From contig CP106741.1 in NCBI GenBank assembly GCA_030323305.1, forward strand, positions 5,937,501-6,001,500: DNA of 64,000 bases, in the 5' to 3' direction. Made by a program: the position numbers and the translations under genes. The notes under the pieces were generated by a model. That model made no database searches and was not told where the DNA came from. It worked only from the letters and a program-made list of their open reading frames with translations. This DNA comes from Paenibacillus sp. CC-CFT747. GTDB lineage: Bacteria; Bacillota; Bacilli; Paenibacillales; NBRC-103111. Positions 50,108 to 61,195 of the stretch are shown here, in pieces (the first letter of the stretch is position 1; each line of letters starts with the position of its first letter).

Positions 50108-52381
50108 TCATCTCCAGCTTGCGGAAGGTACCCGGTGTAACGGACTCGTATTTTTAAAAAAGCGGATGAAGCTGTGCACGTCGGGGTAGCCGACCTGCTG
50201 GCTGATTTCCTTCAAGGTCAAATGCTTGGAAAAAAGCATCAGTTCTTTCGCCTTGTTAATCCGGTAGCGCGTCAAATAATCAAGCGGCGGCACCCCCGTC
50301 TCCTGCTTGAACAGGCGGCTGATGTAATTCGGGGTAAGCCCGAGCTCGCCGGCCAAATCGGCTATGGTGAGATTGTCCATATAGCGCTGTTCGATAATTG
50401 CAATGGTCCTCGCGACATATTCGTTCCCCGATTTGGTCGGCTCCTGGGGATTCATCCGATCAATGAGACGTCCGATCCGCGCATGGAGAAAGTTTTTGAG
50501 CTCCTGCCTGTCGCTGCAGTCCTGCCACAGCAAGAATTGAAGATCCTCCATATCCTCCAGGTCGTATCCTTCCTTAAGCAGCTCATTCATGAGGGCTCCC
50601 ATCAAGACCATCATGGTTTCCTGCATTTTGGCGGGGGAGAATTTGCCATTATCGATATACTGGGTAAAAAACAGCTCCAAAGCCTCTTCCGCGCCGCTGC
50701 GGTCCCCCTTTAATACATGGCGGACGAGAAGATGCTGCAGGGAGACCGGAAATACGGGATGCTTGCGGCTTGCTTCCACCTCGCTGTCAAACAGGACTTC
50801 GGCTTTATAATAGAGGGCCCGATAATTCAAAAGCCGTCGTGTCGCGGTGTAAGATTGGGAAATTCCGCTTACCTTATCCAGCAAACGGCTGAACGCGAAA
50901 CGTACAGTTATGCCCATCTGCTCTTCGAGCATTATGTTAATACGCTGGCATTCGGCCCTGATCCGGCCGTTCAAATCCTTCTCATCCGTTTCGGTCCCCA
51001 CATTAAGAATGAAGGCGTACCTTCCGTCTTCCACCCAGGTCCCTATCGTATAATACAATCCGGCAAAGGCCGTCTCAATAATGCTGAACAAAAGGAGATT
51101 AAGCGATTCCGGCTCCTCATTCGGTTTCAAGTCGCCGGGTTCGTAGGAAGCGACGCCGATCATGTAGCGTTCTTCGGGAAATTCGATACCGTGTGTTTTG
51201 AGCATCTGGGGGATGGAGGAGTCCGAGCCCGCATAGCCGTTCAGCAGATCATAGACCAGCTTGCGCCTTAGCAGGGGTGACATCTGCTCCATGGTCGTGT
51301 AAATCCGGCTGTTCTCCGTCAGCAGACGCCTTACCCCTCCCCGAACAGGGCGGATTCGTCGTAAATCCTGCTTGGAGACGAAGGCATAAAGTGCGAGCCG
51401 TACTGCTTGAAAATGCGGCGCCAAGGGGAAGAGACGATAAAGGAAAACAAAAAAGCGAAACCAAACCCGATCAGCAATAGGATCAGGTCCGTCAACATAA
51501 GGGACTTCCGTTTGGCGGCAAGTTCCGACCTATAGGACAGATCAGGTAAGGTTTTCACGAGAAGCCAGGACTCGTTGATGCTGCGGTAAGCGGTAAAGTG
51601 CCGCTCGCCGTTCAGCGTGACGAAATCGCTCCTCTTGTGATAACGCTTCCAATTAGTCAGATGCCAGTCGCCATGCTCCCCGAAAAATCGCCCTCTTTCA
51701 AAAAAACCCGGCCGGTGTTCGTGTCTATCAGAAAATACGAGCCGGAGTCGGACTTATTGACGCTGCGAAGGGCCTTTTCGAACCGGTTCAGGTCAATATT
51801 GATAATCATACGTCCAAGCTTTACCTGGCCGGCTAGCGGAAGCTCCTGCTGGAACGTGATGACGGAACTCTCTTCTTTCGTCCGGTTCCCGAAATTATCG
51901 AAAGCAAGATTCCGGATCTGATAAGAGCCGCTGGGCTGATTCTGTTGGATGATGCTCCTGTCGAAAAAATCCTGTAAAGCATACAGCCCCTCATCCGTCG
52001 TTATCACTTTGCCGCTTACCCCAAAGTACACATATAGGGATTGTATGAATCCGCCTATCGAAGCTTGGTCCCTCATCGCCGTCTGCAGCTTCAAATAGTC
52101 GTACATGTTGGCCTTATCGGTGCGCAGCAGAAGATTGTCCAAACTGCTGGAGAAGGTCACCTGCCACGACAGCCTCTCGATCGGTTTCATTAAAGCATCC
52201 AGCTGATCGGTCAGCCGGTCCGTTTCCATACTTAGTGAGCTGGAATAACGGGACTGCAGCTCTTGAGAGAAGGTGAACAAATAAATGGAACTGATCGTGA
52301 GCATGGGGATACATACCGTAAGGAAAAAAAGAGCAGCGTTTTTCGAAACCAGAGCATCATCCATATCTTTGGAATGTCCAT
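50108..52381 (-). CDS. Membrane-anchored AraC family regulator
   Basis: 758 residues when repaired. First transmembrane helix at residues 14-36 (KTLLFFFLTVCIPMLTISSI after repair), a long extracytoplasmic sensor, second helix LMLTDLILLLIGFGFAFLFS, a cytoplasmic region, and AraC domain NLTIADLAGELGLTPNYISRLFKQ and LKEISQQVGYPDVHSFIRFF. Slips at A7 52324-52330, C4 51678-51681 and C4 51334-51337. ATG at 52381 is preferred: its reading, once repaired, begins MDIPKIWMMLWFRKTL, as in relatives; an unrepaired alternative is 52364. Upstream of and probably activating the transporter-sulfatase operon. Confidence 0.85.
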
Positions 52382-52469
52382 TTCCCACCACCTTACTGCT
52401 TTCTTGAAGCTAGAGTATAGCATACTTGAATCGATTTTTGGTAAAATATACAAATTCTTATCATAAGGA

Positions 52470-53330
52470 TCAATCGCGGTATTCGCTTGGCGAGATGCCG
52501 TAATGCCGCTTAAACGCCCTTGAAAAAGCAAACAGCTCCGGGTACCCCGTAGAAAGAGCCACTTCGGTAACGGACAATTTCGTCGTTTTTAGCAGCTGCA
52601 CCCCCATTTCCATACGCAGATGCCGCAAATATTGCGCGGGAGACATTCCGGTCCGTTCCTTAAAGGCTGTTGAAAAGTAAGAGCGTTGAATGCCGGCCAT
52701 TTGGGCCAGCTGCTCCACAGATAAGGGTTCGGTAAAATGCTGTTCCATATATTCCATTGACCGGGAAACCCAATCATGGCGCGAGGAGGAGCCGGCCGGT
52801 TCAAAAGATAAGGTGGAGGTAAGCTTGTCCAGCAGCAGAAACAGCAGACTTTGGAGCATAAACGAATAGGCTTCGCTCTTAGAGATCTGGGCGAGCAGCT
52901 GTTTAAGTACCGCCCTGATCTCGGGCACGACAACGCCCTTCAAGTAAGTCTTGTTTCGTTTCAAGCCAAGAGCCTCTAGAATTTGAGGCACCTGGGGTCC
53001 ATTTATAGCCAGCCAATTGAGCTGCAGGGCACGGTCGCCGGAGACGGAACTGTATCTATAGGTTTTATCGGGAAAAAGACAAAAGAGGTCCCCGCCCTCC
53101 AGTTCAACCTCCTCTTCCTCGCCTGGTTTCAGCTTCAACTTTCCTTCCAATATAAAATGAAGACTATAGCACTCAATCCTTTTCGGTCCGATCCGGTAAT
53201 GGGGCTTCGCCTGGTTCCGGCCCGCTCTCACGATCCAACAGCCGCCTGCCTGCTGCAGGGAGGATGGCTCCATGAACCACATATTCGCATACTCAAACTG
53301 GTATTCCCGCATCCTCATCCGCCTTTCCAC
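52470..53330 (-). CDS. AraC family transcriptional regulator
   Basis: Intact, 286 residues from the first ATG (starts at 53318 or 53312 are possible). N-terminal cupin-type sensor (LHFILEGKLKLKPGEEEEVEL, GGDLFCLFPDKTYRY). C-terminal helix-turn-helix pair LSVEQLAQMAGIQRSYFSTAFKE and VTEVALSTGYPELFAFSRAFKRHYGISPSEYR. Divergent from the sulfatase gene at 53490, with 159 bases between, so it most likely controls that gene. Confidence 0.92.
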   Translation of the reverse strand: MERRMRMREYQFEYANMWFMEPSSLQQAGGCWIVRAGRNQAKPHYRIGPKRIECYSLHFILEGKLKLKPGEEEEVELEGGDLFCLFPDKTYRYSSVSGDRALQLNWLAINGPQVPQILEALGLKRNKTYLKGVVVPEIRAVLKQLLAQISKSEAYSFMLQSLLFLLLDKLTSTLSFEPAGSSSRHDWVSRSMEYMEQHFTEPLSVEQLAQMAGIQRSYFSTAFKERTGMSPAQYLRHLRMEMGVQLLKTTKLSVTEVALSTGYPELFAFSRAFKRHYGISPSEYRD

Positions 53331-53489
53331 CCAACATTATGCCAAACCAACACTTCGTTATTCCCACCAGTTCCCTCAGTCATTATCATTAGTTCTAAGG
53401 CACGCCGACGCGCGCTGGCAACCTGAATATATTTCTTCGCTTTCCAAGCTCGAATTCCTATCCATGAAGAAGCAAAGGAGTACATAAAG

Positions 53490-54848
53490 ATGAAGAAAAA
53501 CGACAGGGAACAGCCAAATGTGATTGTCTTCTTTACAGACCAGCAGCGATGGGACACGACGGGCGTCCATGGAAACCCGCTCGGCTTAACCCCAACCTTT
53601 GACCGGATGGCGCGGGAAGGAACGCATTTGTACCATACCTTTACCTGTCAGCCGGTTTGCGGCCCGGCCCGTTCCTGTCTTCAGACCGGGATGTACGCCA
53701 CGACAACCGGCTGCTTTAAAAACGGCATTCCTCTACCGAGAGAAAGACGAACACTGGCTCATTATTTTAAACAAGCCGGATACGCGACCGGATATATCGG
53801 AAAATGGCACCTTTCGGAGAAAGAACCCGTGCCTGCCGAAGACCGGGGCGGCTATGATGATTGGCTGGCGGCCAATCTTCTTGAGTTTTCTTCGGACGCC
53901 TACAGCACCGTGTTATATGACAACGACGGCAAGGAAGTGAAGCTGCCCGGCTACCGGGTCGATGCCCAGACGGACGCGGCCATTCGTTATATCGATCGTA
54001 ACCAGACCCATCCGTTCTTCCTGTTCCTGTCCTTTTGGAACCGCATCACCAGAACCATACGGACAACTACCCGGCCCCGGACGGCTATGAGGAGATGTAC
54101 ACCGACCGGTGGACCCCGCCGGATCTGAAAGCGCTGGGCGGCACCGCACCTCAGCACCTCGGCGGTTATTACGGAATGGTAAAGCGGCTGGACGAAGCGC
54201 TCGGACGGCTGATGGATGCGCTGAAAAGCTTGGATTTGACCCGAAAAACTATCGTTTTGTTCACATCGGATCATGGATGCCACTTTAAAACGCGCAACGG
54301 GGAATACAAACGAAGCGCGCATGAGAGCTCGATCCGGATTCCTGCGGCGATTTATGGCCCGGGATTTATGCAGGGAGGCCAGGTTCGGCAGCTGGTCAGC
54401 CTGCTGGACATCCCCCACGCTGCTTGACGCGGCCGGCATTCCCGTCCCTTCCGACATGCAGGGCCGTTCGGTTCTTCCTTTGGTAAGAAGAGAACCGGTC
54501 GAATGGCCGGAGGAGGTGTTGGTGCAGATCAGCGAATCCCAGGTGGGAAGAGCCATTCGAACCGGCCGCTGGAAATACGGGGTAACCGCTCCCGATCTCG
54601 ACGGCTGGTCCGAATCGCATGCGGAGAGCTATGTGGAAGAACTGCTGTATGACTTACAGGCCGACCCTTATGAGTTAACCAATCTTGCCGGATGGGATTC
54701 CTACCGGAGCGTGGCCGATGAACTCCAGAGGAAGCTCATCTCCCGCATGGCCGAGGCCGGCGAGCCTGTACCTGAAATTGTCCCTGCACAGTCTAAGCCG
54801 GCTGGGAAACGGAGGGTTTCGATCGAAGAGCTGCGCCTAAAGCTGTGA
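53490..54848 (+). CDS. Sulfatase, cysteine type
   Basis: 453 residues when repaired. Metal ligands in NVIVFFTDQQRWDTTGVHGN, formylglycine motif C-G-P-A-R in CQPVCGPARSCLQTGMY (cysteine near residue 57), YIGKWHLSEKEP and LFTSDHGCHFKTRNGEYKRS. Of the three sulfatases here it is the only one with C-x-P-A-R in place of C-x-P-S-R; both fit the family rule. Slips: T4 54033-54036, and C5 54412-54416, where two C seem lost. AAGGAG is 9 bases upstream. No signal peptide. No transporter of its own; it may use the one at 46543-49892. Confidence 0.9.
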
Positions 54849-54866
54849 AGTGCGGCAGCTCCCTAT

Positions 54867-54922
54867 AAAAAAATCGCCTGACTCCGCTAATTTTTCCGAT
54901 TGGCGGCGCAGGCGATTTTTTT
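54867..54922. terminator. Bidirectional terminator between sulfatase and IclR genes
   Basis: AAATCGCCTG (54871-54880) pairs with CAGGCGATTT (54909-54918) and is flanked by A7 and T7 runs, around a 28-base loop that has its own short pairing. It serves the converging genes on both sides. Confidence 0.85.
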
Positions 54923-54961
54923 GACAAGAGTACCGGGCGGGAAGTGGATTTCCCTTCCGGC

Positions 54962-55768
54962 TTACGAACGGGGCACTGGCGAAGAAGACGGGACCGCGCC
55001 GAGCTTTCGGGAGATGACGGCGGCGGCCGCCATAACGTTTGCCGCGATCTCGGGAACCTTCTCGTCGGTATAACGGTGCATCGGACCGGAAATGCTGATA
55101 GCTCCGTTGATATGTCCATGCAGCCCGAAGATGGGAGCCGCAAGACAGCGCGCACCTTCTACAATCTCCTGATCATCCATGGCGAAGCCCCTTTTGCGGA
55201 TTAAGGCAAGCTCCTCGCGGAGCCGCTCCGGGGTTGTAATGGTATTGTCCGTATAACGCTCTAGTCCATAGTCCCGGATTAACACATCGACTGCCGACTC
55301 GCTCATATGCGACGCAATCGCCTTGCCCATCGCCGTCGCATGGAACGGGGACTTGGAGCCGACGGAATCCGTCATTCGCAAAGCATGCATGCTTTCGATA
55401 ATTTCAAGATACAGAATCGTACCTTCCGTCAAAACACCTAAATTGATCGTATCGCCATACAAGTCCGAGAGCTTCTTCATTTCGGGAAAGGCGGCCGTCC
55501 GAATATTGCTTTGTTCGAGCAAATTTTTGGTCAGAATCAGCTGTTTATAGCCCAGGCAATATTTGCCGTCCACATCACTGCGGCTAATAAATCCGCGATT
55601 TTCCAGCGTGAGAACAATGCGGTAAGTCGACGATTTCGGCTGCTGCAAAAGCTCGGTCAGTTCAATCAAGCTGAGGGAGCCTCTTTCGGAGAGCAGCTCC
55701 ATCAAATCGAGCGCTTTATCAATCGATTGGATCGTATATCGTTCCTGCCTCTCGTCTGTTTCCTTCAT
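54962..55768 (-). CDS. IclR family transcriptional regulator
   Basis: Intact, 268 residues from ATG 55768 (GGAGG 9 bases before). N-terminal winged helix: TIQSIDKALDLMELLSERGSL and LLQQPKSSTYRIVLTLENRGF. C-terminal effector domain: SPFHATAMGKAIASHMSE, RKRGFAMDDQEIVEGARCLAAPIFG and AISISGPMHRY. Downstream of the alcohol dehydrogenase in the same direction, by 132 bases, so it probably controls that gene through repeats near 57276-57309. Confidence 0.92.
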   Translation of the reverse strand: MKETDERQERYTIQSIDKALDLMELLSERGSLSLIELTELLQQPKSSTYRIVLTLENRGFISRSDVDGKYCLGYKQLILTKNLLEQSNIRTAAFPEMKKLSDLYGDTINLGVLTEGTILYLEIIESMHALRMTDSVGSKSPFHATAMGKAIASHMSESAVDVLIRDYGLERYTDNTITTPERLREELALIRKRGFAMDDQEIVEGARCLAAPIFGLHGHINGAISISGPMHRYTDEKVPEIAANVMAAAAVISRKLGAVPSSSPVPRS

Positions 55769-55900
55769 TCTGCTAATCCTCCGTCGGTTTTGAGCCCAAT
55801 ATAACATCCTGGGTAAGGATCGGCAAGTTGAAGCAGACAATAAGCGCCTAGTGCCGGCCGGGCAACCGGTCATGGAAAGGGTGTCGGTCCTCCCTGTGTA

Positions 55901-57077
55901 TTATTCCTTAGCAGGTCCGTCGCAGGCGGCTTTGTAGATGGCGTAAATGTCGTCCCGCCCCAGCGGCATCGGGCTTCGTGCAAGGAGCCGCGTCTGCTTG
56001 CAGGCGTCATCCGCAAGCCCTGCAAGATCCCGTTCCGCAATGTTCCAGGCCTCCAGCCTCTCCGGTAAACCGATGTCCTTAATCAGGTTGTGCAGCTGCG
56101 CAACGAATGGCTCCGGTGCTTCCGCGTCGGGCTGGAACACGGAGCCAGGGTCGAGCGCGTGCCGTAGATCGGTCATCCGTCCTCTGCAGGACGAAGCGAT
56201 ATGCCGCATCACATAAGGCAACAGCACCGCATTGGCTTCGCCATGCGGAAGGTGAAACTGTCCGCCGAGCGGATAAGCAAGCGCATGTACCCCCGCCACC
56301 CCCGCGTTGAAAAAGCTAGTCCCGCCATAAAGCTGGCCTGACTCATCTCCTCCCGAGCCGGGAGGTACGCTCCGTCTTGAACCGCCCGCCGCAGGGACCG
56401 GCCGATCAGCCGCACGGCATGCAGAGCCAGCGCATCCGTCGCAGGTGTGGCGCTCACAGACAAATAGGCCTCCACCGCATGTGTCAGCGCATCCATTCCC
56501 GTGGCGGCGGTTACCCGCGGTGGAACCGTCAAGGTGAGCTCCGGATCGACGATCGCCGCATCGGCCAGCAAATAATCGTGCACCACGACGTCCTTTGTAT
56601 GGTCAAGCGACAATACCGCAATGTTCGTCACCTCCGAGCCGGTGCCGGACGTTGTCGGAATCAGTACCTTGGGAAGTCCCTTATGGGCGATTCGGCGGCT
56701 AGCCGACAAATTCAGATAGTCGGCCGCCTTGCCATCGTTTCCGGAGAGTACGGCAGCCAGCTTAGCCAGATCAAGGGCGCTGCCTCCCCCAAGCCGACGA
56801 CGAAATCGTACTTTCCGCCGCGCGTATGCTCGATCAAGCGCTCGCCAAGCTCCAGGGACGGCTCCGGCGTAACGTCCGCGAACACGTCAACGCTGCATGC
56901 CGGCCCCTCCACTTGAGCGGCGATGCGTGATGCCGTCCCCAGCTTGACGAGAATCGGATCGGCGATCAGCAGAACGCGTTTGGCGCCGTGTTTGTTCACT
57001 TCATCACTTAACCGGCATACGGCTCCGCAGCCGACGTAACATAACGGCGCGAACGTTAGCTTGGAATGGGTTTCCAT
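55901..57077 (-). CDS. Iron-containing alcohol dehydrogenase
   Basis: 392 residues when repaired. Dinucleotide region VVGLGGGSALDLAKL (after repair), PTTSGTGSEVTNIAVL, and metal ligands in DALTHAVEAYLS and in HALAYPLGGQFHLPHGEAN (histidines), typical of group III alcohol dehydrogenases, which also include maleylacetate reductases and 1,2-propanediol or lactaldehyde enzymes. Slips at C5 56786-56790 and A5 56310-56314. AGGAGGT is upstream of the ATG at 57077. With FucI in the region a lactaldehyde reductase role would be attractive, but the gene is 40 kb away and under IclR. Confidence 0.88.
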
Positions 57078-57526
57078 GATGGTTTCCTTACCTCCTCGGA
57101 TTACCGTCTAAACTTCTAAGACCCGAAACCGGCGCCCCCCCCGGTTGGCTTCTCCCCTTGTTCCGCATGGACGCCTACCGCCGCGACCCATTCGATCCCC
57201 GGGTGCGGATGATAAACGAAGCCGGACCTTCTACCTTAAAACTCCCTATTGAACATTCGCCGATCGTTCGTTATGATGTTTCACATATCGGCACATATGT
57301 TTCACATATTAACACGGATCGTGCTTTTGTCAATCATGCCGTTGGGATCACCTTCCAAGAAACACCTTCCAGGAAACGAGACTTCTTAGTCGAAAGGCGG
57401 TGACGAAAAATAAGCCTTTACGGAAGTCGATCCTTCCTACTTCATGCACCGGCAGGGCGTCGATCCGGACCGATGCCTACAGCGTCGATCCGGACTTAAC
57501 GATGATGACCAACGGTACGCTCGTCC
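57078..57526. other. Intergenic region with IclR-type repeats and a small direct repeat
   Basis: 449 bases without a convincing gene. It holds the control region of the dehydrogenase, with tandem ATGTTTCACATAT (57276-57288 and 57297-57309), a small hairpin AACCGG...CCGGTT with a C8 loop near 57128-57147, and a 14-base direct repeat GCGTCGATCCGGAC (57457-57470 and 57482-57495) just beyond the end of nrdF. An 81-codon open frame on the plus strand (57158-57403) runs through the operator and has no ribosome site. Confidence 0.5.
57276..57309. promoter_or_regulatory. Tandem operator-like repeats, likely IclR-family sites
   Basis: ATGTTTCACATAT occurs twice, 21 bases start to start, i.e. two turns of the helix, so two dimers could bind one face. 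They lie about 200 bases upstream of the alcohol dehydrogenase start, and the divergent direction has no gene. The IclR gene of this operon is the likely source of the protein. Confidence 0.5.
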
Positions 57527-58493
57527 TTAAAATCGGAAGGTTTCATCCGTGATCGGAGTGACCTTGGCCACCGCGTAAGTCGAACCTTTCTGTGAGAAGA
57601 AGTCATAGGTCGAGCCTTCGTTCCGGATCCCGTTCATAACGATCGGATTGACCTCCTCCTCCGGGAACATAACCTCGAAGCCGATATTCATCAGCGCTTT
57701 ATTCGCATTGTAGCGGATATAGCTTTTGACATCGGGGGTTAGACCTGTCTCAGCATAAAGATCATGGGTGTATTTCATCTCGTTGTGGTACAGATCCAGC
57801 AAAAACTCATACCCCCATACGGTCAATTTCTCCTTCTGCTCCTGTGTGAAAGGCTTGAAGCGCTGCTGCGCAAAATACCCGATCGCCACTCCATGGATGG
57901 ATTCGTCGCGTAAAATGAGAGAAATGACCTCCGCGCTGTTGCGGAGCACCCCTTGACCGCCCAAGTAGAGCGGGTAGAAGAAGCCCGAGTAGAACAGAAA
58001 CGATTCCAGCATGACCGAAGCGAACATCGCCTTCCATAGCGAGACCGGGTCGTCTTCTTCAATCGCTAAATAGATGTCGCTGATTCGCTTGGCTTTGTAC
58101 TGCAAGTACTCGTTGCGCTGGACCCATTCGAACACCGTGTCGATCTCGCCATTCGTGCACAAGGTGGTAAAAATGTAAGAGTACGACTTGGCATGGATTG
58201 CCTCGAACGAAGCGAACACCGTGTACAACGCTTTTTCTTGCAAATCGGGCGCATACCGCGCGATCTCGTTCATGCCAATATTCGTCTGAATCGTATCAAG
58301 CAGCGTCAGACCGCCGAATACTTTCTTATACGTGTCCTGATGGGGAAAGTCCTTCCACTGCTTGATATCTTTACTGACTGCCACTTCTTCGGGGAACCAG
58401 ATTTGCTTCCATTGTTGGTCCCAGAATACTTTGGTGAGCTTCCAGCGGATTGCGGTTCCAGTTAACCGCTTCGAACGGCTTTAGATCGAACAT
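57527..58493 (-). CDS. nrdF: Class Ib ribonucleotide reductase, small (beta) subunit
   Basis: 322 residues when repaired. It houses the dimetal-tyrosyl radical cofactor: SFEAIHAKSYSYIF gives the glutamate, histidine and radical tyrosine, and SVMLESFLFYSGF with RDESIHGVAIGY gives the other ligands. The reaction makes deoxyribonucleotides with NrdE. N-terminal FDLKPFEAVNWNRNP is typical of NrdF. Two A residues seem lost at 58440-58441. The start lies 10 bases inside the nrdE end, so the genes overlap. C-terminal DETFRF is the peptide that docks to NrdE. Confidence 0.95.
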
Positions 58494-60573
58494 GCTACAC
58501 ACTCCTCCATGGTCTGCAAGCGCTGGCGTACGTAATACACCGTCTTGATTCCCCTCATCCAGGCGTAAATGTACAGCCGGGCGAGGTTCTCCGTCGTCCA
58601 CTGGTCGGTGACATACAAGGTCATCGAGATCCCTTGGTCGATGTGCTTCTGGGCGGCGGCGTAGAGATCAATCATTCGAAACTGGTCGATCTCGTAGGCC
58701 TCCTTGTACAGCGATAGATTGTCATTATTCAAGAACGGCATCGGATAGATGGTGCGGCTGTCGGCGTAATCGCGAATCTCGACTTTCTCCGTGCAAGGGG
58801 CGATGGAAGCTGTACTGTTGCGGATATAGGAGATGCTCCCTGTAGGGGCAATGGCCAACCGGTAGGAGTTAAACAAGCCGTACGTCATGACTTGTTCCTT
58901 CAAGGCTATCCACATCTCGCGGGTAATCAGCGGTACCTGCCCTAATGCCTTCGTGACTACGTCGGGCAAGGGCTCCTCGGATTTGGTGACATACTTGTCA
59001 AAGTAGGTTCCGTTCGCATAATCGCTTTGTTCGTATCCTTGGAACGTCTCCCCTCTATCCCGGGCGATCCGCATCGAGGACTGAAGCGAGAAATAATTGA
59101 GTGCCTCCATGAACTTGTCTACGAAGATGATCGACTCCGGCGTTCCATACGCCAGCCCTTGCGACACCAAATGTCCGTGCAAATTCATGACGCCCAGGCC
59201 GACGGAGTGCATACAGCGGTTTGCTTTCGCGACGGACGGCACGTTCTGGATGTTGGTCATTGTCGACACGTTGGTCAGCAGCCGCATGGCCGTATCGATC
59301 AATTGCTCGAATTGCTCGTCCTTCGTTGCTTTATGGATATCGATGGAGCCTAAGTTGCAGGACACATCCAGCCCATATTCGTTCTCAGTCCCATGATTGT
59401 GAATAACCGATGTCTCTTGTACTTGCAGGATCTCCGTACAGAGATTGGACATCTTCACCCGTCCCAAATGGCGGAGCGCATGGTTCTCATTCACATTGTC
59501 GTCGAACACCTCGAACGGATAGCCCGACTCGAACTGTGCTTTCTTGACTTCCGTGTACAATTTACGCGCGTTAATCCGTTTGATCTTGCGGATGTTAGGA
59601 TTATCAAGCAATTCATAATACATGCTGCTGATGCTGATTTCGGACATCCGCTTGCCGTATTCTTTATAGACGTCGTATGGACTGAACAGCACCATGTCTT
59701 TATCCCGCTTCATTAGCTCGAAGAAAATGCTGGGAACAATAATCCCGGTCGAAAGCGTAGCCAGACGAATCTTCTCGTCGGCGTTCGGTTTCTTGGAGGA
59801 AATGAAATTCTCGATGTCCGCATGGAAAATGTTCAAATAGATCACACCGGAACCATTTCGCTGACCGAGCTGGTTCGAATACGAGAACGAGTTCTCGAGC
59901 AGCTTGGCTACCGGCATAACGCCGCTGGCGCGGTTAAGAATGCCCTTGATCGGATCGCCTAGCGGACGCAAGTCGGTGGCATTGACGCCAACTCCGCCTC
60001 CCAAGCGGGACAGCTCCAGGCAATAGCCGATATTCTCGGCGATGCTGTTCATGGAATCATCCATGGTCAATTTGAAGCAGCTGACCAACTCCCCGCGAGC
60101 CCGTTTGCCGCTGTTCAGAGCAGTAGGCGTGGCCGGTTGGTAAGCCGACATCATCGCCTCAACCGCCCGTTCCGCCAGCTTCTCCTCCCCTGAGACAAAT
60201 ACAAGGCAATGATTACGATCCGATCCTCGTATTTCTCGAGAATTTCCTCGGCGTCCCGACTTTTCATCGCATAGCTTTCGTAAAATTTGCTGGCGCTCAT
60301 GAACGATGGAAAACGAAACTGGTAGGCATAAGCCTTCTCATAAAGCCTTTTAATGAATTCCATCCTGTAGGGCCGGAGGAAATCGGGGTCATAGTATCCT
60401 TCCTCCACAAGGTAGCGGATCTTCTCTTCCGTATCGATAAAGTAACGCAGCTTCACATTCACATGTTCCAGGAAGTAGCGGCGTGTTGCCTCCTTGTCTT
60501 TGTCGAGATCGAGCTTTCCCGTTCGATTGTAGTGATTCAGAACTTCGTTATTCAGCTTTAAATACGACTTCAT
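58481..60573 (-). CDS. nrdE: Class Ib ribonucleotide reductase, large (alpha) subunit
   Basis: 697 residues when repaired, the normal length of NrdE. Conserved cysteines are present: the redox pair in ELVSCF and SCNLGS, the thiyl-radical cysteine in SNLCTEI, and the C-terminal shuttle pair EECVACSI. ATP-cone-free N-terminus, as in class Ib. Catalyses nucleoside diphosphate reduction with NrdF, fed by NrdH. One base is missing in the C4 run at 60187-60190. ATG overlaps the nrdI stop as ATGA (60570-60573). Confidence 0.95.
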
Positions 60574-60940
60574 CTAACTCGCTCCTCTCGAAAACAGCGT
60601 TCATAATACTGATGGATCGCCTCATAGTCTTCCGGGAAGCCGCGCATCTCGACTTTGCGCACCAAGGGGATCTGCCACTGCTGCGAAATCGCATCGCCGG
60701 CCCCCCGAAGACATGATGGCCAAAATTGCTGTTGCCGCTTACGATGACCCCACGGCAATAAGCTCCATTCGATTCCAGGAATTGCTTAACCTGATGAGGA
60801 ATCTCCCCTATTCCATCCGTGTAGGTAATGAGCAGGAACGGTTCCTCCAGCGTGACATCCGCCCCGATCTCTACGGCGGACAGGCCCAGCCGGCTTACGA
60901 TATAACGAACATTTCCCGTTCTGCTGGCGTAAGCGATCAT
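60570..60940 (-). CDS. nrdI: NrdI flavodoxin-like protein
   Basis: 123 residues when repaired. FMN-binding stretches are ASRTGNVRYIVSRLG, LLITYTDGIGEIP and VSGNSNFGHHVFGGAGDAIS. NrdI supplies the oxidant that builds the Mn2-tyrosyl radical in NrdF. One base is missing in the C6 run at 60711-60716. Start overlaps the nrdH stop as ATGA (60937-60940). Confidence 0.93.
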
Positions 60941-61161
60941 CCGCTCTTCCGCTCCATTCGCTTAATCATCTCATTCGGATCCACTAGGAATTGGCCGTGG
61001 ACTTCCATGGCCGGTACGCTCCTAATGCCAGCCTCAGCAAGCCGCTCCTGTGCCGCCGTGTCGTGGTCGAGGTTTACGATTTCTACCGCAAGGCCGGAGC
61101 GTTGCACCTCTGATTTGATCCACAGGCATTTGGGGCAGATCGTTTTCGTATACAGTTTCAT
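60937..61161 (-). CDS. nrdH: NrdH glutaredoxin-like redoxin
   Basis: Intact, 74 residues. Redox motif C-P-K-C in TKTICPKCLWIKSEV, then AGIRSVPAMEV with the cis-proline, typical of thioredoxin-folded glutaredoxins; NrdH reduces NrdE. It is the first gene of the operon; GGGAGGAG lies 5 bases before the ATG, and the terminator/riboswitch precedes it. Confidence 0.92.
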   Translation of the reverse strand: MKLYTKTICPKCLWIKSEVQRSGLAVEIVNLDHDTAAQERLAEAGIRSVPAMEVHGQFLVDPNEMIKRMERKSG

Positions 61162-61195
61162 TTCTTCTCCTCCCGTCCAATAGGTAAATCGGAAA

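Noticed and set aside
55901..57077. Naming the iron dehydrogenase fucO (lactaldehyde reductase)
   Set aside because: It is 40 kb from fucI, under an IclR regulator, and the family is too broad to decide from motifs.
57158..57403. An 81-codon plus-strand frame
   Set aside because: It runs through the operator repeats of the dehydrogenase, with no ribosome site or recognisable sequence.
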